64,000 nt of DNA from Streptomyces sp. NBC_01116 (GTDB lineage Bacteria; Actinomycetota; Actinomycetes; Streptomycetales; Streptomycetaceae), in contig NZ_CP108644.1 in the NCBI RefSeq assembly GCF_041435495.1, positions 3,829,501-3,893,500 on the forward strand, given 5' to 3'. The position numbers and the translations under genes are program-made. The notes below the pieces were generated by a model, which saw only the letters and a list, made by a program, of their open reading frames with translations, searched no databases and was not told the origin of the DNA. Positions 43,013-52,589 of this stretch are shown one piece after another. Each line of letters starts with the position of its first letter. Positions within the stretch are counted from its first letter, which is position 1.

Positions 43013-43057
43013 GGGGCGGCCCCCACCCGGTTCTTCCGTCCGGGTGGGGGCCGCCCC
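43013..43057. terminator. Bidirectional terminator, nucleotidyltransferase / DoxX
   Basis: A perfect 18-bp stem (43013-43030 with 43040-43057) and 9-nt loop between convergent genes. Confidence 0.9.
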
Positions 43058-43093
43058 TCACTGCTGTCGTACCGGTCGTGCCGGTCGTGCGGG

Positions 43094-44716
43094 TCAGCCG
43101 AGGAGGCCGCCGATCGGGTTCCGGCCGCCGCCGCCCGAGGTCGATCCCTCGCCGCCCGAGGAGGTGGCGCCCCCCGTCGGCGCCGGTTCGCCGCCGCCCG
43201 AGGAGCCGTCGCCGCCCGTGGAGCCGGACGAGTCGGGTCCGGCGCTGGTGGCGGCCGGAGGCTCCTGCGGGACGGACTGCTGCGGGGGCGCCTGGTTGGC
43301 GCCCTGGGTCTGGCTGGGCTGCGTGCTGCCCGAGCCGGTGCTCTGGCCGCCGCCCGTGTCGCGGGTCGCGCCGGGGCTGGCCTGGCCGCCCTCGGGTGTG
43401 GCGGCCGCGCCGGAGCTGCTGGGCTCCGGCTGACGCCGCTGGTCCGGCGTACGGGAGGCCTGGCGCTCGCCGGTGGACTCCTGGGGCAGCGGCATACCGG
43501 GGAGGCGGTTGGTGGGGTTGTCGTTGCGGCCGGGGACGGTGACGACCTCGCTGGAGCGGACCGCGCCGCCGAGGATGGAGCCGATGAGCAGGGTGAGGCC
43601 GATGACGACCGTCGCGACGACGGTGCCCCGGCGCAGGACCCGGCGGCGCAGGTCCCAGATCTCCGAGCGCGGGCCGAGCTTGCGCCAGGCCTCCCCGGCC
43701 AGTCGGCCGTCCACGGAGTAGACCGGCGCGCCCGCGATGATCAGCGGGCTCCAGGCGGCCAGCAGGATGATGTCGGGCGCGTCGTACACCGCGACGGTGC
43801 GCCAGCTCACCGTCACCAGCAGCGCGGTGGAGAGCAGCGCGCCGAACGCGGCGGCGACCCGCTGCCAGAGGCCGAGGACGGTGAGGACGCCGACCACGAC
43901 CTGGAGGAAGGCGACGGTCAGTCCGGCGCCGACCGGGTGGGAGAGCGCGAAGTCGCGCAGCGGCTCGGCCATCGCCCACGGGTGCAGGGAGGTCAGCCAC
44001 TTCACCATCGAGCCGCGCTCGCCGCCGTCGAAGTAGACGGGGTCGCACAGCTTGCCCATGCCGGCGTAGATGGAGATGAAGCCGAGGAGCACCCGCATGG
44101 GGAGCAGGACGACGCCCAGGTTCATCCGGTGGCCGGGGTAGTAGGCGTGGCGGACGGGGTCGCCCGCGCCCCGCCGGGCGCGGGACTCCTCGGATTCGTC
44201 GGCCTCGTCGTAGTCGTCGGGGTCGTCGGGCCCGTCGACCTGGTCGTACGCGCCGACCGCCTGCCGCATGGGCGGCAGCAGCGGGCCGGTGCGTCCCGGC
44301 TGGTGGGGAGGAGCGGTCAGGAGCGGGGTGGGCTGCGTCTCCTCCAGGAGCGGGACGACCTGTGTCGCGCCCACTCCGGGCCCGCCACCGGACGCCCCGC
44401 CGAGGCCGGCGTCGAGGTGTCCGGCGGTGGAGTTGCGCACGGCCTGGAGGAGGCCCGTCGCGCCGGGGTCGCCGGGAGCGGACTTCCCGCTCCAGACGAC
44501 CGGTGCCCGCCTGCGGCCGCCGCCGGCGCCGCTCATGGCGGGGATGCGGGCCGTCTCCGCGGGGGCACCGCGCAGCCGTGTGCGCTGGCCCGGGGCGAGC
44601 CGCACCCGGAAGCTGGCGTGGTTGACGATGACCTGCGCGGGGTCGCTGTCCACCTTGGTCATGCTCAGGGAGGCGGGTTGCTCGTCGAACCGAGGCGTTC
44701 TGGTGTCCACACTCAT
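43094..44716 (-). CDS. DoxX-family membrane protein with long disordered tails
   Basis: 540 aa. The long hydrophilic N-terminal region (1-195) is rich in Gly, Pro and Asp. Then follows a DoxX-like four-helix membrane domain (about 197-345) and another hydrophobic helix near 370-390. The Pro/Ser/Gly/Thr-rich tail (about 395-540) is probably extracellular. DoxX proteins are linked to redox or thiol handling at the membrane; the role here is unknown. ATG 44716 has no clear ribosome site and a TTAG just upstream; GTG 44710 is the alternative. Confidence 0.82.
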   Translation of the reverse strand: MSVDTRTPRFDEQPASLSMTKVDSDPAQVIVNHASFRVRLAPGQRTRLRGAPAETARIPAMSGAGGGRRRAPVVWSGKSAPGDPGATGLLQAVRNSTAGHLDAGLGGASGGGPGVGATQVVPLLEETQPTPLLTAPPHQPGRTGPLLPPMRQAVGAYDQVDGPDDPDDYDEADESEESRARRGAGDPVRHAYYPGHRMNLGVVLLPMRVLLGFISIYAGMGKLCDPVYFDGGERGSMVKWLTSLHPWAMAEPLRDFALSHPVGAGLTVAFLQVVVGVLTVLGLWQRVAAAFGALLSTALLVTVSWRTVAVYDAPDIILLAAWSPLIIAGAPVYSVDGRLAGEAWRKLGPRSEIWDLRRRVLRRGTVVATVVIGLTLLIGSILGGAVRSSEVVTVPGRNDNPTNRLPGMPLPQESTGERQASRTPDQRRQPEPSSSGAAATPEGGQASPGATRDTGGGQSTGSGSTQPSQTQGANQAPPQQSVPQEPPAATSAGPDSSGSTGGDGSSGGGEPAPTGGATSSGGEGSTSGGGGRNPIGGLLG

Positions 44717-44908
44717 CTAACCGAGTGACGTGTGGTTAGGACACTGCCTTGACCGCACCGGATGTGTCCGAGACCCGTCAAGATCAGGCCAAACTCGGGC
44801 AACCTGGAACTGTGTTCGGAGTTCGCGCGTCAACTCGCCCGGCGGACGGGCCGGTCGCCGCGCGCGTCGGCCCGCGGACGCAGCTGCGCCCGCGGGCCCG
44901 GCGGACGG

Positions 44909-45865
44909 CTATCCGCGGCGGCGCGCCACCTCGTAGAGCACGATGCCCGCCGCGACACCGGCGTTGAGCGACTCCGCGCCGCCCGGCATCGAGATCCGCA
45001 CCCGGTAGTCGCAGGTCTCGCCGACGAGACGGCCCAGGCCCTTGCCCTCGCTGCCGATGACGATGACGACCGGGCCCGCCAGCTGCTCCAGGTCCTCCAC
45101 CGTGTGCTCGCCGTCGGCGGCCAGGCCGACGACCGTGAGGCCCGCCTTCTGGTAGCCCTCCAGCGCGCGGGTGAGGTTGGTGACCCGGGAGACGGGCGTG
45201 CGGGCCGCCGTACCGGCCGAGGACTTCCACGCACCGGCGGTCATGCCGGCCGCGCGGCGCTCGGGGACGACCACGCCGTGGCCGCCGAACGCGGAGACGG
45301 AGCGGACGATGGCGCCGAGGTTGCGCGGGTCGGTCACCCCGTCGAGGGCGACGATCAGCGGGTCCTCGTTGTTGTCGTACGCGGCGGCGGTGAGGTCCTC
45401 CGGGTGCGCGTACTCGTACGGCGGGACCTGGAGGACGAGGCCCTGGTGGTTCAGGCCGTTCGTCATCCGGTCCAGCTCGGGGCGCGGGGCCTCCATCAGG
45501 TTGATGTTGCCGCGCTCGCCCGCCAGCTTGAGGGCGTCGCGGACGCGCTCGTCGTTGTCGATGTACTGCTGGACGTACAGGGTGACGGCGGGCACGCCGT
45601 CGCGCAGGGCCTCGTAGACCGGGTTGCGGCCGACGACCATCTCCGAGGTGCCCTTCACACCGCCGCGCCGGGGCGCGGGGCGGCGGGCGGCGGCCTGCTT
45701 GGCCTGGGCGCCGGCGATCCGGTTCTTCTTGTGCCCCTTGCGGGCGGAGGCCGGCGGCGTCGGTCCCTTGCCTTCGAGACCACGGCGTCGCTGGCCACCG
45801 CTGCCGACCTGCATGCCCTTCTTGTTGGACGTGCGGCGGTTCCTGCGCTGGCTGTTCCCGGCCAT
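44909..45865 (-). CDS. rlmB: 23S rRNA 2'-O-ribose methyltransferase RlmB (SpoU family)
   Basis: 318 aa. A basic, disordered N-terminal tail (1-75, actinobacterial extension) is followed by a substrate-binding domain. The SPOUT catalytic domain has motifs NLGAIVRSVSAFGGHGVV, VIVIGSEGKGLGRLV and ISMPGGAESLNAGVAAGIVLYE. It should methylate a guanosine of 23S rRNA (E. coli G2251). It lies 98 bp downstream of cysS, as in other actinobacteria. ATG 45865 is preceded by AGGTAG. Confidence 0.93.
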   Translation of the reverse strand: MAGNSQRRNRRTSNKKGMQVGSGGQRRRGLEGKGPTPPASARKGHKKNRIAGAQAKQAAARRPAPRRGGVKGTSEMVVGRNPVYEALRDGVPAVTLYVQQYIDNDERVRDALKLAGERGNINLMEAPRPELDRMTNGLNHQGLVLQVPPYEYAHPEDLTAAAYDNNEDPLIVALDGVTDPRNLGAIVRSVSAFGGHGVVVPERRAAGMTAGAWKSSAGTAARTPVSRVTNLTRALEGYQKAGLTVVGLAADGEHTVEDLEQLAGPVVIVIGSEGKGLGRLVGETCDYRVRISMPGGAESLNAGVAAGIVLYEVARRRG

Positions 45866-45963
45866 GATCTACCTGTTTCGTTGCTTTCAGACGTACGTAC
45901 GTATAAGGAAAGTGTGCCGCCCGGATCGCCGGGCGGCACAATCTCACTGCTCGGAGCGGGTGC

Positions 45964-47364
45964 TCAGCGCGGCCCCAGCGTCCACCGGGGGCCGGTGGGG
46001 CTGTCCTCGATGACGAGGCCGGACTGGTTGAGCTGGTCGCGGATGGCGTCGGCGGCGGCCCAGTCCTTGCGGGCGCGGGCCGACTGCCGCTGGTCGAGGA
46101 CGAGGCGCACGAGGGTGTCGACGACGCCGTGCAGATCCTCGCCCCGGTCGCTCTCGCCCGCCCAGTGCGGGTCGAGCGGGTCCAGGCCGAGGACGCCGAG
46201 CATGGCCCGGACCTCGGCGAGACGGGCGGCCGCGGCTTCCTTGTCGTCGGCGGCCAGTGCGCTGTTGCCCTGGCGGACGGTGGTGTGGATGATCGCCAGC
46301 GCCTGCGGCACGCCCAGGTCCTCGTCCATCGCCTCGGCGAAGGCGGGCGGCACCTCGGCGGCGGGCGGGACGGTCTCCCCGGTCTTCTCGGTGACGCGCT
46401 GGACGAAGCCCTCGATCCGCGCGAACGCGGACTCGGCCTCGCGCAGGGCCTCCTCGCTGTACTCGATCATCGACCGGTAGTGCGGGGTGCCGAGGTAGTA
46501 GCGCAGGACGATCGGGCGCCAGTGCTTGACCATCTCGCTGACGAGGACGGAGTTGCCCAGCGACTTCGACATCTTCTCGCCGGACAGGGTGACCCAGCCG
46601 TTGTGCACCCAGTACTTCGCGAACGCGTCGCCGTAGGCCTTGGCCTGGGCGATCTCGTTCTCGTGGTGCGGGAAGATCAGGTCGATGCCGCCGCCGTGGA
46701 TGTCGAAGGCGGAGCCCAGGTACTTGTGGGCCATCGCGGAGCACTCCAGGTGCCAGCCGGGACGGCCGCGGCCCCAGGGCGTCTCCCAGCTGGGCTCGCC
46801 CGGCTTGGTGGCCTTCCACATGGCGAAGTCACGCTGGTCGCGCTTGCCGGTCTCGCCGTCGCCGGCGGGCTGGCGCAGATCGTCCAGCTCCTGGTTGGAG
46901 AGCTCCAGATAGCTGGGCAGCGAGCGCACGTCGAAGTAGACGTTGCCGTCGGCCTCGTAGGCGTGACCGCTCTCGATCAGGCCGCGCATCATCTCGATCA
47001 TCTCGGGAACGTGGCCGGTGGCGCGGGGCTCGTAGGTGGGCGGCAGGCAGCCCAGCGCGTCGTAGCCGTCGTTGAACGCGCGCTCGTTCTCGTAGCCGAT
47101 CGACCACCACGGGCGGCCCTGCTCGGCGGACTTCGCGATGATCTTGTCGTCGATGTCGGTGACGTTCCGGATGAACGTGACGTCATAGCCGCGGTACGTG
47201 AACCAGCGGCGCATGATGTCGAAGTTCAGGCCCGAGCGGATGTGGCCGATGTGCGGTGCTGCCTGGACAGTGGCGCCACAGAGGTAGATCGAGACGCAGC
47301 CCGCTGTGAGCGGGACGAAGTCACGGATCTGCCGGGCGTTGGTGTCGTGCAGGCGAATAGTCAC
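45964..47364 (-). CDS. cysS: Cysteinyl-tRNA synthetase
   Basis: 466 aa, full length. HIGH-type motif PHIGHIRS, the zinc-binding Cys/His set around [19 protein letters not shown] and PHHENEIAQ, and KMSKS in [12 protein letters not shown] are all present. Charges tRNA-Cys. GTG 47364 appears leaderless: TACCCT (47376-47371) ends 6 nt upstream. In M. tuberculosis cysS1 follows ispF directly; here 5.8 kb of other genes lie between. Confidence 0.97.
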   Translation of the reverse strand: MTIRLHDTNARQIRDFVPLTAGCVSIYLCGATVQAAPHIGHIRSGLNFDIMRRWFTYRGYDVTFIRNVTDIDDKIIAKSAEQGRPWWSIGYENERAFNDGYDALGCLPPTYEPRATGHVPEMIEMMRGLIESGHAYEADGNVYFDVRSLPSYLELSNQELDDLRQPAGDGETGKRDQRDFAMWKATKPGEPSWETPWGRGRPGWHLECSAMAHKYLGSAFDIHGGGIDLIFPHHENEIAQAKAYGDAFAKYWVHNGWVTLSGEKMSKSLGNSVLVSEMVKHWRPIVLRYYLGTPHYRSMIEYSEEALREAESAFARIEGFVQRVTEKTGETVPPAAEVPPAFAEAMDEDLGVPQALAIIHTTVRQGNSALAADDKEAAAARLAEVRAMLGVLGLDPLDPHWAGESDRGEDLHGVVDTLVRLVLDQRQSARARKDWAAADAIRDQLNQSGLVIEDSPTGPRWTLGPR

Positions 47365-47460
47365 GCCTCAAGGGTAGTAGGCCCGCACCAGTGCCCCGGG
47401 ACCCTTGGGGATCGCGGGGACAACTTTCTGGTACCGGGATACCCCGAAACGGCCCGGGAA

Positions 47461-47496
47461 GGGCCCGGAGAGCGTTCTCACGCCCTCCGGGGGCCC
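47461..47496 (-). terminator. Possible terminator after the F420/FMN-type gene
   Basis: Imperfect stem: GGGCCC and GGAG on the left pair with CTCC and GGGCCC on the right with a two-base bulge, 12 bp past the stop codon. It would separate the inserted cassette from cysS. Confidence 0.5.
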
Positions 47497-47507
47497 AGGC
47501 CCAGGGC

Positions 47508-47912
47508 CTAGAGGCGGCCGACGACCTTGCGCGGGGAGACGCGGACGACGACGCGGGGGTCGTCGCCCGCGGAGTCCGGGTTGAACTCCGCGTACGGCTT
47601 GCCGGTGTACTTCACCGACAGCTCGTCGATCAGCTCCTGGCCGCCGTCCGTCGTCAGGGTCGCCTCGCCGCGGATCTCGGCGTAGGTGTACGGGTTGTCG
47701 AAGGGCTGGACGACGACGGTGACGCGCGGGTCGCGGCGGAGGTTCTTCTCCTTGCGGCGGCCGACGGTGGTGGAGATCAGGAGGTCGTCGCCGTCGCGCT
47801 TGACCCAGACCGGGGAGACCTGGGGGCTGCCGTCGGGCTGGATGGTGGCGATGTTGACGAACACGGGGCTGTCGAGCAGGTCCTTGAGCTCGGCGGAGAG
47901 TGCGGCGGTCAT
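47508..47912 (-). CDS. PPOX-class split-barrel protein (F420 or FMN dependent)
   Basis: 134 aa. Split-barrel fold: VFVNIATIQPDGSPQVSPVWV, LLISTTVGRRKEKNLRRDPRVTV and DNPYTYAEIRGEATL are the typical cofactor-binding segments of the F420-dependent PPOX class. It probably binds F420 and reduces a small molecule. ATG 47912 follows GGAGGC. It is 50 bp downstream of the MFS gene, so it is probably the last gene of that operon. Confidence 0.88.
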   Translation of the reverse strand: MTAALSAELKDLLDSPVFVNIATIQPDGSPQVSPVWVKRDGDDLLISTTVGRRKEKNLRRDPRVTVVVQPFDNPYTYAEIRGEATLTTDGGQELIDELSVKYTGKPYAEFNPDSAGDDPRVVVRVSPRKVVGRL

Positions 47913-47962
47913 CGTTACGGCCTCCTGTGCGCTGCGGGTCGGTCCTTCGTCCAGTGCTGCTC

Positions 47963-49303
47963 CTACCCGGCAACCGCGCGCGTTGCCCGATCCTTCCCGC
48001 CCCGGCCCGCCGGAAGGGTGAACGCCAGCACCGCCCCGGCCAGCGGGACCGCCGCGAGCACCGCCCACCGCACGGGCGCGGGCGCGTCGAGCAGTGCGCC
48101 GGTCGCCGCGCTCCCCGCGAGGACGGCGATCCCGGACACGGAGGACAGCGCCCCGGTGGCCAGCCCGAGCTGCCGGTCCTCGACCAGGTCGGGCACCAGG
48201 CCCCGGGCGGCGGGGACCAGCAGCATCTGGCCCAGGGTCAGCAGGACGACGAGCGTCGCGCAGGGCAGCAGACCGCCGGGGCCGGCCGGGGTGAGCGGTA
48301 CGGCGGCGAACCCGGCGGCGACGGTGCCGAGGCCGGTGACCAGCGCGGTGCGCGGGGCGATCCGGTGGGCGGACCAGCGGGTCAGCGGCAGCTGGGCGGC
48401 CACGACCAGCAGCGAGGACAGCGCGAAGAGCCAGCCGAGGGCGGCCTCCGATCCGGTGGCCCGCTCCACCTCGACGGGCAGGGAGAGATAGAGCTGGTTG
48501 TAGGCGACGAGGTAGCTGCTGTACGCGAGGCAGAGCAGCAGGAACGCCCGGTTGGTGAACACCGCCCGCCACGGCGACCGGCCAGGTGGGGCCGTACGGG
48601 TGGCGGCGTCGGGTGCCGGTGCCTCGTCCCGTTCCCGTACGGGGGCGGCTGTCCGGTTCCGTACGGGGACGGCGCGCGGCATCAGGCGGGCGTGCCCGGC
48701 CAGTACGCCGACGAAGACGGCGGCCCCGGCGAGGCAGGCGGCCCGGAAGCCGCCGCCGAGCAGCAGGAGCAGGGAGCCGAGCAGCGGCCCGATGAACGCT
48801 CCGGCCTGCCCGGCGGCGGAGAACAGGGCGAGGACGTGGGCGCGCGGGGCGCCGGTGTCCCGTTCGTGCCGGACGGCCTCGCGGGCGGCCTCGGACTCGA
48901 CGGCCGGGGAGAACAGGGCCGCGGCGAAGCCGATGAGGAGGACGGCGGCGATGACGGTGGCCGTGGACCCGGCGACGGCGAGCCAGCCGAACCCGGCGAT
49001 CCGCAGGGCGCAGCCCGCCAGCACGACGGGGCGCGGGCCGTAGCGGTCGGTGAGGGCGCCGCCGACGACGAACAGGCCCTGCTGGCTGAAGGTGCGCAGC
49101 CCGAGGACGAGGCCGACGAGCCAGCCCGCCATGCCGAGGCCGCTGCCGAGGTGGGTGGCCAGGTAGGGCAGGACGGCGTAGAAGCCGATGTTGAAGGCGA
49201 ACTGGGTGGCGGTGAGGAGGCGGAGGTAGGGGGTGGGCGCGCTCGCCAGCCGGGGCCTGCGGCTTTCCCCGGTGGGGGCTTGCGCGGGTGCGGGCCGGTT
49301 CAC
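47963..49303 (-). CDS. MFS exporter of the metal/ABC cassette
   Basis: 446 aa with about 12 transmembrane helices, MdtH-like. ALTDRYGPRPVVLAG is motif A, and a hydrophilic loop of about 35 residues lies at 225-260. Start GTG 49303 overlaps the permease stop (GTGA), so export and import genes are translationally coupled. In opine-metallophore loci an MFS exporter (CntE) is likewise paired with a nickel/peptide-type importer, which makes a metallophore shuttle conceivable. Confidence 0.85.
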   Translation of the reverse strand: MNRPAPAQAPTGESRRPRLASAPTPYLRLLTATQFAFNIGFYAVLPYLATHLGSGLGMAGWLVGLVLGLRTFSQQGLFVVGGALTDRYGPRPVVLAGCALRIAGFGWLAVAGSTATVIAAVLLIGFAAALFSPAVESEAAREAVRHERDTGAPRAHVLALFSAAGQAGAFIGPLLGSLLLLLGGGFRAACLAGAAVFVGVLAGHARLMPRAVPVRNRTAAPVRERDEAPAPDAATRTAPPGRSPWRAVFTNRAFLLLCLAYSSYLVAYNQLYLSLPVEVERATGSEAALGWLFALSSLLVVAAQLPLTRWSAHRIAPRTALVTGLGTVAAGFAAVPLTPAGPGGLLPCATLVVLLTLGQMLLVPAARGLVPDLVEDRQLGLATGALSSVSGIAVLAGSAATGALLDAPAPVRWAVLAAVPLAGAVLAFTLPAGRGGKDRATRAVAG

Positions 49304-51021
49304 TTCAGGCCCGCCGGGGTGCGCCCGCGCACCGCGGCCGAGGTGAGGACGGCCAGTGCGCCGAGGACGGCGAGCGCGGCGGCGGGGGCGAGGACGGCCC
49401 ACGGGGCCCGTTCGGCGTACGGCATGTTCTCCGACAGCATCCGGCCCCACTCCGGCGCCGGGGCCTGCGTGCCGAGGCCGAGGAAGCCGAGGGAGGCGAG
49501 GGCGAGCGCGATGGCCGGTACGCGGAGAAGGGCGTGGCGCACCACCGGCGGCAGGACCCCGGGCAGGACGTGGCGGCGCAGGAGGTGGGCCCGGTCCGCG
49601 CCGAGGGCGACGGCGGCGGCGAGGTGCGGGGCCGCCTTCTCCTGGGCGTACAGGGCGGCGGTGTGGGCGGCGAGCGGGGCCCAGGCGACGGCGGCCACCG
49701 CGGCCGCGGCGCCCCAGGGGCCGGGTCCGGCGATGCCCGCGACGACGAGGCCGGCGAGGACGGCGGGGAGCGCGTTCGCCGTCTCGGTGAGCGCTCCGGC
49801 GCGTACGGCCCCGAGGAGCAGGCCGAGCAGGAGGGTGGCGGCCCCCACCGCGACGGCGGCCAGCGCGGTGCGGGCGGCGCCGTGGCCGAGGCGGGCGAGG
49901 ACGTCGCGGCCGAGGTTGTCGGTGCCGAAGGGGTGCGCGGCGGAGGGGCCCGCGAGGCGGGCGGCCGTGTCGACGTGGAGCGGGTCGCGCAGGAGGCCCG
50001 CGACGGTGACGGCGATCAGGAGGCCGCCGAGGACGAGCGCGGCGACGGCGAGCGCGCGGCGGCCGGGCAGCCGGGGCGCGACGAGGGCGGGGAGCGCGCG
50101 GTCGGTGAGCGCGGGGCCGAGCAGCACGCGGACGGCGAGGCGGGAGGCCAGCCCCGCGGCGACGCCCAGGAGCAGCAGTACGAGGACGGTCGCCTGGAGG
50201 ACGGGCAGGTCCTGGGCGAGGGCGGCGGCCAGGGCCGTGCCGCCGAGGCCGGGGATCGCGTACAGCGTCTCGACGGCGACCGCCCCGCCGGTCAGTCCGA
50301 CGGCGACCAGGCCGAGCTGGGGCAGCAGGCCCGGGAGCGCCCGGCGCAGGGCGTGGCGGGCGACGGTCCGGGGCGGCATCCCGCTCGCGGCGGCGGCCCG
50401 CGCCCAGGGTTCGGCGAACGCGCCGGGCAGGGCGTCGTCCAGCAGCCGGCCGAGCAGCGCGCCCGCCGGGACGCCCATGGCGAGCGCGGGCAGCACCAGC
50501 TGGTCGGGGGCGCCCCAGCCGAGCGCCGGGAACCACCCGAGGTGCACGGCGAACACCGTGGCCAGGACGGCGGCGAGCAGGAACTCCGGCAGCGCGGCGA
50601 GCACCGCAGCGCCCGCTCCGGCGCGCACCCGGACGATCCGGCGCGCGGCGCCGCGCCGCAGGGTGGCGGCGCTCAGGGCGAGGGCGAGGAGCACGGCGAC
50701 CGCGAGCGAGGCGCCCATCAGGGTGAGGGAGTTGCCCAGCGCGGCGGCCACATCGGGTCCGACGGGCTGCCCGGAGACCCAGGACTCTCCCGGGTCGCCC
50801 CGGAACAGCCCGCCGAGCCAGCCGCCGAGGACCTGCCACGGGCCGCCGTCGAGCCCGGTCTCGGCGCGGATCGCGGCGAGGGTCTCGGGCGTCGGGGCCC
50901 GGTCGGCGTACCGGGCGTGCAAGATCGTGCGGGCCGGATCGGTCCGGGTCAGCCAGGGCAGCAGCCCGATCACCGCGACGACGGCGAACAGCGCGCCGAG
51001 CCGTCCGGCGAGGTACTTCAC
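49300..51021 (-). CDS. Fused DppB-DppC-type ABC permease
   Basis: 573 aa. Two permease halves in one chain. The N-half (about 1-300) is DppB-like, with SGMPPRTVARHALRRALPG as its EAA loop. The C-half (about 310-573) is DppC-like, with AHPFGTDNLGRDVLARLGHG and EAA loop ALGADRAHLLRRHVLPGVL. Normally these are two proteins. No ATPase gene for this importer is in the window, so it must borrow one. GTG 51021 begins 4 bp after the binding-protein stop codon. Confidence 0.88.
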   Translation of the reverse strand: MKYLAGRLGALFAVVAVIGLLPWLTRTDPARTILHARYADRAPTPETLAAIRAETGLDGGPWQVLGGWLGGLFRGDPGESWVSGQPVGPDVAAALGNSLTLMGASLAVAVLLALALSAATLRRGAARRIVRVRAGAGAAVLAALPEFLLAAVLATVFAVHLGWFPALGWGAPDQLVLPALAMGVPAGALLGRLLDDALPGAFAEPWARAAAASGMPPRTVARHALRRALPGLLPQLGLVAVGLTGGAVAVETLYAIPGLGGTALAAALAQDLPVLQATVLVLLLLGVAAGLASRLAVRVLLGPALTDRALPALVAPRLPGRRALAVAALVLGGLLIAVTVAGLLRDPLHVDTAARLAGPSAAHPFGTDNLGRDVLARLGHGAARTALAAVAVGAATLLLGLLLGAVRAGALTETANALPAVLAGLVVAGIAGPGPWGAAAAVAAVAWAPLAAHTAALYAQEKAAPHLAAAVALGADRAHLLRRHVLPGVLPPVVRHALLRVPAIALALASLGFLGLGTQAPAPEWGRMLSENMPYAERAPWAVLAPAAALAVLGALAVLTSAAVRGRTPAGLK

Positions 51022-51025
51022 GCGG

Positions 51026-52558
51026 TCACCCGACGCGGGTGTCGGCGGTGATGAGGGTGCGCTCCATCGGGTCGAGGGCGACGCCCCGGACGCGGGTGTC
51101 GTCGTAGCCCTGCACGAAGCGCTCGTGGACGAGCGGGACGAGGGCGTCGGAGCCGAGGATCGCGGCCTCGGCGGTCATCTCGGCCCGGTGGCGGGCGTCG
51201 GTGTCGGCGAGGGCGGCGGCCTTGTCGACGGCGGCGTCGACGGGCTTCGCGCAGAGCTGGGTGATGTTGAAGCTGCCGTCGCAGGTGAAGTCGGAGGCGA
51301 GGTAGGAGACCGGGTCGGCGGTGTCCAGGAGGGTGTTGCGGGCCTGGATGAACGCGTCGTACTTCCCGGCGAGCGCGTCGGCCTCCAGCTGCGCGTAGTC
51401 GCGGACGACCTGCTTGACGGTGAAGCCGCGCTTCTCCAGCTGCTGCTGGACGACGGTGGCGACCTCGGGCAGCTCGGGCCGGTTGGTGTAGGTGGCCAGC
51501 ACGATCTCGGAGGTCTTCCCCACCTCGGCCGGGGCGGCGGCCTCCGCGCGGCCGGTGGGGGCGGTGCGCAGGTCGGCGGCCCACGGGACGCCGGGGCCCA
51601 GCAGGCCCTGGGCGGTGTCGGCGCGCCCTTCGTAGACGCCGTCGACCAGTGCCCGGGAGTCGATGGCCTCGCGGGCGGCGGCGCGCATCGCCGGGTCGGC
51701 GAAGACGCCGCGTTCGGTGTTGAGGGAGAGGCCGTTGGTGCGGGCGGAGGGGAATTCGTGGACCAGGCCGTCGCCGAGCAGCGCGGCCTGCGAGATCGGT
51801 ACGTACTCGGCGACGTCCACGTCCTTCGTCCGCAGCGCGTTGGCGCGGGCGGTGCCGTCGGCGACGAACTTCACGTCGACGCCGGGTGCCTTCGCCTTGC
51901 CGCCCCAGTAGGTGTCGTTGCGCTCCAGGGTGGCGCTGACCGCGCCGTTCACCTCGGCGAGGGTGAAGGGGCCGGTGGCGTGCCCGGCGGGGTCGACCTG
52001 GGAGCCGTCCTTGTACGCGGCGGCGGACAGGATGCTCAGGGAGGGGTTGGCCAGCCGCTGGGGCAGCAGCGGATCGGCGTCCTTCGTGGTGATCCGTACG
52101 GTGTCCGCGCCCGCGGCCGTGGCGGTGAGCGTGGTGTCGGACAGCACCCGGGGCTTGGGGGACGCCTTCTGCGCGGCGGCCAGCGAGCGGACCACGGCCG
52201 CGGCGTCGAGCTTCGTGCCGTCCTGGAAGACGGCGTCCTCGCGGACCGTGAACTCCCAGGCCCCCGCGCCGTCGCGCTTCCAGGAGGCGGCGAGCGCGGG
52301 CTCGGCCTCTCCGTTCCGGTCGAGCCGGGTGAGCCCTTCGACGACGGCGAGCCGGCTCAGGGTGACGGCGTCGTCGCCGTACGGGGACATGGCCTGGGCG
52401 GGCGGGAAGGCCATGGCCACCTTCAGCCGCTGGTCCCCGCCGGAGCCGCCGGAATCCGTGGACGAGGTGCAGGCGGTGGCGACGGGCACGAGGAGCGTGG
52501 CGGCGGCCAGGGGCAGCGCGACGCGACGGCGGAGAGGGCGGGGGCGGGAGGTGGGCAT
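51026..52558 (-). CDS. Family-5 (nickel/peptide/opine type) substrate-binding lipoprotein
   Basis: 510 aa. The signal ends in lipobox PVATAC (Cys30). The mature part is a family-5 binding protein (AMSPYGDDAVTLSRLAVVEGL, EPALAASWKRDGAGAWEFTVREDAVFQDGT, ATGPFTLAEV). Such proteins bind peptides, nickel chelates or opine metallophores. A Zur-like box (52573-52589) overlaps its upstream region, favouring a zinc-related ligand. Loss of zinc would then switch on import. It is the first gene of a tightly spaced operon with the fused permease and MFS exporter. Confidence 0.87.
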   Translation of the reverse strand: MPTSRPRPLRRRVALPLAAATLLVPVATACTSSTDSGGSGGDQRLKVAMAFPPAQAMSPYGDDAVTLSRLAVVEGLTRLDRNGEAEPALAASWKRDGAGAWEFTVREDAVFQDGTKLDAAAVVRSLAAAQKASPKPRVLSDTTLTATAAGADTVRITTKDADPLLPQRLANPSLSILSAAAYKDGSQVDPAGHATGPFTLAEVNGAVSATLERNDTYWGGKAKAPGVDVKFVADGTARANALRTKDVDVAEYVPISQAALLGDGLVHEFPSARTNGLSLNTERGVFADPAMRAAAREAIDSRALVDGVYEGRADTAQGLLGPGVPWAADLRTAPTGRAEAAAPAEVGKTSEIVLATYTNRPELPEVATVVQQQLEKRGFTVKQVVRDYAQLEADALAGKYDAFIQARNTLLDTADPVSYLASDFTCDGSFNITQLCAKPVDAAVDKAAALADTDARHRAEMTAEAAILGSDALVPLVHERFVQGYDDTRVRGVALDPMERTLITADTRVG

Positions 52559-52572
52559 GGCGACGACCTTAT

Positions 52573-52589
52573 ATGAAAACGATTGTCAT
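52573..52589. promoter_or_regulatory. Zur-box-like palindrome
   Basis: ATGAAAACGATTGTCAT is an imperfect palindrome; its inner TGAAAACGATTGTCA agrees at 13 of 15 positions with the Streptomyces Zur motif as I remember it (TGAAAATGATTTTCA). It lies 15 bp before the binding-protein ATG and covers the stop codon of the upstream GNAT gene. Confidence 0.65.

Noticed and set aside
47963..52558. Complete opine-metallophore (staphylopine-like) locus
   Set aside because: Importer and exporter are present but no nicotianamine-synthase-like or opine dehydrogenase gene; only transport is supported.
47900..52576. A 1.5-kb-codon open frame on the plus strand
   Set aside because: Low-complexity Arg/Gly/Ala translation opposite the MFS, permease and binding-protein genes; no domain, wrong codon bias.
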